Below are positions 59,433-64,000 of a stretch of 64,000 bases of DNA, piece after piece; the stretch's first letter is position 1; every line of letters starts with the position of its first letter. The notes under the pieces were generated by a model. That model was not told the origin of the DNA, made no database searches, and saw only the letters and a program-made list of their open reading frames with translations. The translations under genes and the position numbers were made by a program. Origin of the DNA: Paracrocinitomix sp040880585 (lineage in GTDB: Bacteria > Bacteroidota > Bacteroidia > Flavobacteriales_D > Crocinitomicaceae); NCBI GenBank assembly GCA_040880585.1, contig JBBDID010000048.1, positions 23,843-87,842 of the forward strand, written 5' to 3'.

Positions 59433-60650
59433 ATGCGACAACTCACCGCGTATCTCAAAAACAATCGCTACCTCATAGGATTTGGCTTTTTATTGACTTT
59501 TCTATCTTCTTTTGGTCAAACTTTTTTGATCTCTTTGTATTTGCCTCACATTCAAAAATCTTTTCAATTAAGTGATGGAGGGTTTAGTTCTATGTACGCT
59601 GGAGCGACCCTATTGAGTGCCTTTACCATTACCTGGTTAGGACGATACATTGACAAAGTCCGTTTATTGCGTTATGTCATTTTTGTAATGATCGGTTTGG
59701 TAGTGGGAATGGCTATTTTATCACAGGCTTATTACTTACCCATCTTATTCATTGGCTTGTACGGTTTGCGCTTATTTGGGCAAGGACTACTCTCACATAC
59801 AGCCATTACAAGTATGGCTCGCTTTTTTGACGAAGACCGTGGTAAAGCAATTAGTTTAGCCAATTTAGGGCATCCTTTCGGGGAAGCAATTTTGCCGATC
59901 ATTGTTGTTTCTATTATGTATCTTGTCGGGTGGAGGTACACTCTAATCATCACGCTTTCTCTGGTGATTTTGGCAATTCCCTATACCTTGTATTTATTGC
60001 GTAAAAACACTTCTATTTCTCAGTTGAGAAAATATATTCCCGCTCCTTTCACAAAAGAAGAAGAACGAGAGTCAAAGCCATGGAAAGTAATGCAATCCAA
60101 GGCATTTTGGATCATTATGCCTAGCAGTTTGCTCTCTGCAAGCATTGGTACCGGTTTTCTATTGTTTAAGTTAAAACTTGGGTTGGCCAATGGGTGGAGT
60201 CCTACTTTTATAGCAGTCGGATTTACAGCTTATGCCGTCGGTAATGCAGCAGCCAACCTAATTGCAGGATTTTTAGCTGATCGCTATTCAGGTAGAAAAA
60301 TGTTCCCCCTGTATTTGCTTCCGGCTATTTTGGGATTTACCGCTTTAACAATATACGATCATGAATGGGTTTACATTGCTTTAGTTGGTGGAATTGGTTT
60401 ATCGAATGGTTTTGGAGGAACCGTGAAAAATGTTGCCTTAGCTGAGATGTACGGAACAAAAATTATTGGATCTGTGCGGAGTTTATTTACTACAGTAATG
60501 GTGTTCTCTACGGCTTTGGGTCCTCTGGTTTTTGGACTCATGTTGGATAATGGTTATACGTTTACTGATATCGCTTTATTTGCTGCTATCTTATACGCTT
60601 TATTCAGTCTAAATGCTTTGCGATCGATCCGTTTTAAACGTGAAGAATAA
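59433..60650 (+). CDS. Major facilitator superfamily transporter
   Basis: A 405-residue transporter with 12 predicted helices. The loop WLGRYIDKVRLLRYV between helices 2 and 3 and FLADRYSGRKMFPLY between helices 8 and 9 are the paired MFS motif A. The frame opens at 59253, but its first 60 residues are not membrane-like; ATG 59433 begins MRQLTAYLKNNRYLIGFG and is next to a -7 box. The substrate cannot be assigned. Confidence 0.85.
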   Translation: MRQLTAYLKNNRYLIGFGFLLTFLSSFGQTFLISLYLPHIQKSFQLSDGGFSSMYAGATLLSAFTITWLGRYIDKVRLLRYVIFVMIGLVVGMAILSQAYYLPILFIGLYGLRLFGQGLLSHTAITSMARFFDEDRGKAISLANLGHPFGEAILPIIVVSIMYLVGWRYTLIITLSLVILAIPYTLYLLRKNTSISQLRKYIPAPFTKEEERESKPWKVMQSKAFWIIMPSSLLSASIGTGFLLFKLKLGLANGWSPTFIAVGFTAYAVGNAAANLIAGFLADRYSGRKMFPLYLLPAILGFTALTIYDHEWVYIALVGGIGLSNGFGGTVKNVALAEMYGTKIIGSVRSLFTTVMVFSTALGPLVFGLMLDNGYTFTDIALFAAILYALFSLNALRSIRFKREE

Positions 60651-60706
60651 GATTCACTACAGCGCACCTAAACTACCTGATCAGGAAAGGAATGGTTTTC
60701 AAAAGC

Positions 60707-61435
60707 TCAATCTACCTTAAACACAAAATTCTGTTTATTGTGTTTACCCGCTTCATAGGGAATTAATCCTTCTTTTGAATTGACATAAGCCCTGTATCCC
60801 AAATCAGTTAACAATTCAAAACATTTTTTGCGATTTTCATTATCCCACAATTCCAGATAAACCAAAGGGTGATCACGCATTAACACTTTCTTCGCTCCCT
60901 TCAGTCCAAAAAACTCATAGTTTTCAATGTCCATCTTAATTCCGGCAATTTTTTCACCTCCCACTATTTGATCAATGGTATCCGATTTAACCGAATAAAT
61001 ATCTCCTTCATTCCATTCGGTGATGGTGTCATGTACTACATGTGCCAATCCCTGCATTTTCACCTTTCCATCTCGTGGTAACACCATTTTAATTTCTTCT
61101 TTTGGACGATCTCCCACAGCGTGTGGTATTAATTCAACATTGGCTAAATTATATTTTTCAATAATCCGCAATAAAACAGAGATGTTAGACGGAATCGGTT
61201 CAATGGCCAATATATTTCGATCCGGAAAAGCACAACTCATGTGATAGGTCATAATGCCAATATTGGCGCCTACATCCAGTAAACTCCCGGATGTATTGAT
61301 CGCCTCAATAAAAGCGAAAAAATCCCGTTCTTTCTTATCTTTTTTGAGAAATTTGATCTTATAACTCGCAAAAACATACAGGTACTGCTGGTAACCCAGT
61401 AACTTTTGTAATAGATATTTGATCAATTTTTTCAT
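60707..61435 (-). CDS. FkbM-family SAM-dependent methyltransferase
   Basis: A 242-residue methyltransferase. The SAM site is GSLLDVGANIGIMTYHM, then NILAIEPIPSN, and IAGIKMDIENYEFFGLKG carries the FkbM motif. It resembles the copy at 15014-15805 but is more divergent. It is alone on the minus strand between an MFS gene and a GT4 gene. The substrate is probably a surface sugar. Confidence 0.85.
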   Translation of the reverse strand: MKKLIKYLLQKLLGYQQYLYVFASYKIKFLKKDKKERDFFAFIEAINTSGSLLDVGANIGIMTYHMSCAFPDRNILAIEPIPSNISVLLRIIEKYNLANVELIPHAVGDRPKEEIKMVLPRDGKVKMQGLAHVVHDTITEWNEGDIYSVKSDTIDQIVGGEKIAGIKMDIENYEFFGLKGAKKVLMRDHPLVYLELWDNENRKKCFELLTDLGYRAYVNSKEGLIPYEAGKHNKQNFVFKVD

Positions 61436-61489
61436 GAAACGGGTAAAATTAAGAAGAAAAGACCGAATTTAGTTTTTACTTTTGAAGGA

Positions 61490-62623
61490 ATGCGTATTGC
61501 GATCAACACACGGTTTTTACTGAAATCAAAAATGGAGGGTTTTGGATGGTTTACTTATGAAACCGTCAAACGAATGGTAGAGTCCCATCCCGAGCATGAG
61601 TTTTATTTTTATTTTGACCGAAAGTATGATGATCAATTTATTTTTGGGGAGAATGTAAAGGCATTTGTATTTCCCCCTCAAGCCAGACATCCGCTTTTAT
61701 TTAAACTCTGGTTCAACCATTCCATCACACGGGCTCTGCGCAAACACCAACCGGATGTTTTTCTCTCACCGGATGGTTACCTGTCGCTACGCACCTCTAC
61801 CCCCCAAATTGCAGTTATCCATGATTTAAACTTTGAACATCATCCTGAAGACCTTCCCAAAGCAGCGCGAAATTACCTGAAAACATACTTTCCAAAATTT
61901 GCTGAAAAGGCAAAACATATTATCACGGTATCCGAATTTTCAAAAAAAGATATTGTGAACACTTATGGTATCTCACCGAATAAAATCACGGTGGCCTATA
62001 ATGGCGCAAGTGATGCTTTTGTTCCGCTCTCTGAAGCTGCAAAAAAAAATGCACGGGAAAAATTTGCCGGGGGACAGGAATATTTTGTGTTTGTAGGCGC
62101 CCTTCATCCACGTAAAAATGTGAACCGATTATTTGAGGCCTTTGATCAATTTAAAAAGGAAAGTAACAGCAAAACGCATCTTGTCATTGTAGGAGAAAAA
62201 TTGTGGAAAGATCAATCTGTTGAGGAAGCTTATGAAAAAATGCAGTTTAAAAACGAAGTTCACTTTACGGGCCACTTGCCTTTAGAGCGATTAGCAAAAG
62301 CGGTTGGCGGCGCAAAAGCACTTGTTTTTCCATCTTATTTTGAAGGATTTGGTATTCCGCTGGTGGAGGCCATGAAAGCAGATTGTCCGATTCTTTGCGG
62401 AAACCTAACCGCACTTCCTGAAATTGCCGGTGATGCAGCTATATTGATCAATCCTTATTCTGTAACTGATATTTCATCCGGATTAGAAAAAATCGATCAG
62501 GATGAAGCCTTGAGGAAACAACTGATTGAAAAAGGCAGAGAAAGAGCAAAAGCATTTAGCTGGGATACCACTGCCGAAAAAATCTGGGAAGTTGTGGAAA
62601 ACACAGTGCATTCAGGGAAGTAG
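61490..62623 (+). CDS. Family-4 glycosyltransferase
   Basis: A 377-residue GT-B enzyme. TPQIAVIHDLNFEHHPEDLP and HIITVSEFSKKDIV are in the acceptor half; YFVFVGALHPRKNVNRLFEA starts the donor half, and FPSYFEGFGIPLVEAMKADC is the E(x7)E motif. It resembles mannosyl or rhamnosyl transferases of the RfaB/WbaZ type. The last 89 bases of the gene are duplicated at 63828-63916 with three mismatches. It is divergent from the FkbM gene by 54 bases. Confidence 0.9.
   Translation: MRIAINTRFLLKSKMEGFGWFTYETVKRMVESHPEHEFYFYFDRKYDDQFIFGENVKAFVFPPQARHPLLFKLWFNHSITRALRKHQPDVFLSPDGYLSLRTSTPQIAVIHDLNFEHHPEDLPKAARNYLKTYFPKFAEKAKHIITVSEFSKKDIVNTYGISPNKITVAYNGASDAFVPLSEAAKKNAREKFAGGQEYFVFVGALHPRKNVNRLFEAFDQFKKESNSKTHLVIVGEKLWKDQSVEEAYEKMQFKNEVHFTGHLPLERLAKAVGGAKALVFPSYFEGFGIPLVEAMKADCPILCGNLTALPEIAGDAAILINPYSVTDISSGLEKIDQDEALRKQLIEKGRERAKAFSWDTTAEKIWEVVENTVHSGK
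62534..62622. repeat. Direct repeat, copy 1 (3' end of the GT4 gene)
   Basis: 89 bases from the GT4 C-terminal coding region to its stop. The second copy at 63828-63916 matches with three substitutions, in the same orientation, 1294 bases away. The spacer 62624-62906 has no supported gene; a 50-codon open frame at 62685-62834 gives no recognisable protein. Confidence 0.9.
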
Positions 62624-62936
62624 GGATAAATTACTTCTCATCTTTTCCCAGGTATGATTTTAATCAGCCTACTGTGTGAGGAAAATGCACAATTCTTTGT
62701 ATTTTGGGTACATTGCCCTGCTGCTCACTCTGGAACATATAAAACATCACCGGCAATTTCAGGAAGGCCCATTTGGAGTAAGGACGAGCGGAGATGTTGA
62801 AGTAACACATCAGGTTTATATCACGCCGTTATAAAGAATTTAGGGGTTTGTCCTGATTAATGTACAATATTTTATATGATGTTCTGTTATTACCAATAGT
62901 GTAAAAATAAAACTTATTAAACGTATTGTTATAATA

Positions 62937-63743
62937 TTGATTTTAATTGTATCCTGCTTTTCCTGTGGAAAAGACAGATTGCCAGTAGTTGATATATTTG
63001 AACCAGATGAAATTAACCCAAATAGCGCCATTATCAGAGGGTTTGTTTTTGATCCGGGGAAAAAGGAATTACTTTCAAGAGGCATATGCTTTGGTTTGAA
63101 TTCTATTCCTAGTAAAGATGATAATTATGTCGAAAGTAATAGTCCCCTTGCCAATGATGAATTCAGCTGTGAACTGATAAATTTGCTTTCTGATACTGTA
63201 TATTACGCTCGTGCCTACGGCACAAATAAATTAGGAACCTCTTACAGTGAATATCAAATAAGTTTCAAGACAGAATATACCATTGGAGGAAGAGGTCCAG
63301 CACAGGGAGTTGTCTTCTATCTAGATGGAAATGGAGGTGGTATGGAAGTTTCTATGACTGATGTTGGATCAGGCATACCTTGGGGCTGTGAAGGCCTCGA
63401 TATCCCAGCAACAAGTAACACGTCCGTAGGAACAGGAGAGTCTAATACCCTAGCAATAGTCAGTAATTGTATTGAAACAGGTATTGCGGCTAAAGTTTGT
63501 GTGGATTATATATATCAAGGATTTGATGATTGGTATTTACCTTCAAGAGATGAACTGAGCCTTATCTATGAAAACGTTTACCTCATGGGCAAAGGAAATT
63601 TTAGTTCTTCCCCTCCGCTCTATTGGTCTTCTTCTTCCGTAGATTCTGATAATGCCCACCGTCAACTTTTTTCTACTGGTGAACAATTGCCTTACTTTAA
63701 AAGTAGTTCCGTGCCAATGGTTAGAGCAGTTCGTTCATTTTAA
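62937..63743 (+). CDS. Lipoprotein with a fibronectin-like part and an Lcl/DUF1566-type domain
   Basis: A 268-residue surface lipoprotein. After a lipobox (Cys near residue 7 in VSCFSC) comes a fibronectin type III-like domain (NPNSAIIRGFVFDPGKK and TVYYARAYGTNKLG). From about residue 115 follows a C-terminal domain with GFDDWYLPSRDELSLIYEN, LYWSSSS and MVRAVRSF, as in Lcl/DUF1566 proteins. The only standard start codon in frame is TTG at 62937, which leaves a very short signal peptide; 10 codons upstream ATA-AAA-CTT would give a normal MKLIKRIVI signal peptide. The gene lies inside two direct repeats. Confidence 0.7.
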   Translation: MILIVSCFSCGKDRLPVVDIFEPDEINPNSAIIRGFVFDPGKKELLSRGICFGLNSIPSKDDNYVESNSPLANDEFSCELINLLSDTVYYARAYGTNKLGTSYSEYQISFKTEYTIGGRGPAQGVVFYLDGNGGGMEVSMTDVGSGIPWGCEGLDIPATSNTSVGTGESNTLAIVSNCIETGIAAKVCVDYIYQGFDDWYLPSRDELSLIYENVYLMGKGNFSSSPPLYWSSSSVDSDNAHRQLFSTGEQLPYFKSSSVPMVRAVRSF

Positions 63744-63827
63744 GAAGTCACGTATTGGTTCAAGTATCACTAAAAGAATTATATTAGTTTAGAGTGAAGA
63801 TCATCCAATAGGAAAAAGTTGACGAGG

Positions 63828-63916
63828 GGCAGAGAAAGGGTAAAAGCATTTAGCTGGGATACCACTGCCGAAAAAATCTGGGAAGTTGTGGAAAACACAG
63901 TGCTTTCAGGGAAGTA
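63828..63916. pseudogene. Duplicated 3' fragment of the GT4 gene
   Basis: Copy 2 of the 89-base direct repeat. It corresponds to the last about 29 codons of the GT4 gene including the TAA/TAG stop, with no start or upstream coding sequence. It lies 85 bases after the lipoprotein gene, in a spacer that runs to the right edge and holds no other gene I can see. Confidence 0.8.
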
Positions 63917-64000
63917 AAAAGAAAATTTCTTTCCCATTTCCTTAGATAGTCGATCCTTAAAAACCATTTAACAAGTTATTATTCAGTTAAATATGTTTAT

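Noticed and set aside
62685..62834. Fifty-codon open frame after the GT4 gene
   Set aside because: No recognisable protein, no ribosome site, and it lies in a spacer between repeats; kept only as a note.

Overview
The window looks like a chromosomal segment of a low-GC Bacteroidota, most likely flavobacterial or cryomorphacean. The signs are a carbamoyl-phosphate synthase large subunit without the C-terminal regulatory domain, a DAHP synthase fused to chorismate mutase, lineage-typical DUF4834, DUF4159 and MbnP-family proteins, a VWA protein with a carboxypeptidase-regulatory-like N-terminus, weak Shine-Dalgarno sequences, and several TAnnTTTG-type -7 boxes just upstream of genes. I see no phage, plasmid or CRISPR.

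Region 1 (1-18875, all minus strand) is one long, tightly packed co-directional run. It starts at carB and passes through DUF4834, an FkbM methyltransferase, a YfhO-type membrane protein, a family-2 glycosyltransferase and an MptE/DUF115-like protein. It then enters a complete CMP-pseudaminic acid pathway (pseB, pseC, pseF, a pseG-pseH fusion, pseI). After pseI come a transferase with bacterial sialyltransferase-type HP and SS motifs and a second, non-Pse module: a DRE-TIM aldolase with an unusual C-terminal domain, a CMP-Kdo synthetase-like cytidylyltransferase and a HAD phosphatase. The run leaves the window inside a Wzx-type flippase. Together these genes build, activate, transfer and export a surface glycan carrying acidic nine-carbon sugars and possibly a further ulosonic acid.

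Region 2 (19-30.5 kb) is mixed metabolism: a PRPP-binding phosphoribosyltransferase, a VIT1/CCC1 transporter, two phenylacetate/beta-oxidation-type genes split by a hairpin-bounded four-helix-bundle gene, an SDR, a VWA protein, an orphan GAF/LytS-type histidine kinase, and two shikimate-pathway genes. Region 3 (30.5-31.6 kb) is a repeat island: a GIY-YIG nuclease gene between two arrays that share a 170-bp direct repeat.

Region 4 (31.5-37.5 kb, minus) is the best candidate for an undescribed system. It is a four-gene operon of a TolC-like outer-membrane factor fused to a glycosidase-like barrel, an HlyD/Alg44-like adaptor, a zinc-ribbon (TackOD1-like) plus degenerate GGDEF-like regulator, and a processive family-2 glycosyltransferase. 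I infer a synthase-dependent exopolysaccharide secretion machine that exits through a TolC-type channel. A GT9, a thioesterase and a GT4 follow.

Region 5 (40-64 kb) holds rsmE, DUF4159, hemB, lipoproteins, a large ABCG-type transporter with TerB-like and FHA-like parts, tRNA-His with a 13-bp duplication of its 3' end, an ergothioneine-type operon (DUF427, hydrolase-OsmC fusion, egtB, egtD), an MbnP-family lipoprotein, an SDR, a COG2509 flavoprotein, an MFS transporter, a second FkbM gene and a GT4. The 3' end of that GT4 is duplicated beyond a neighbouring lipoprotein gene.
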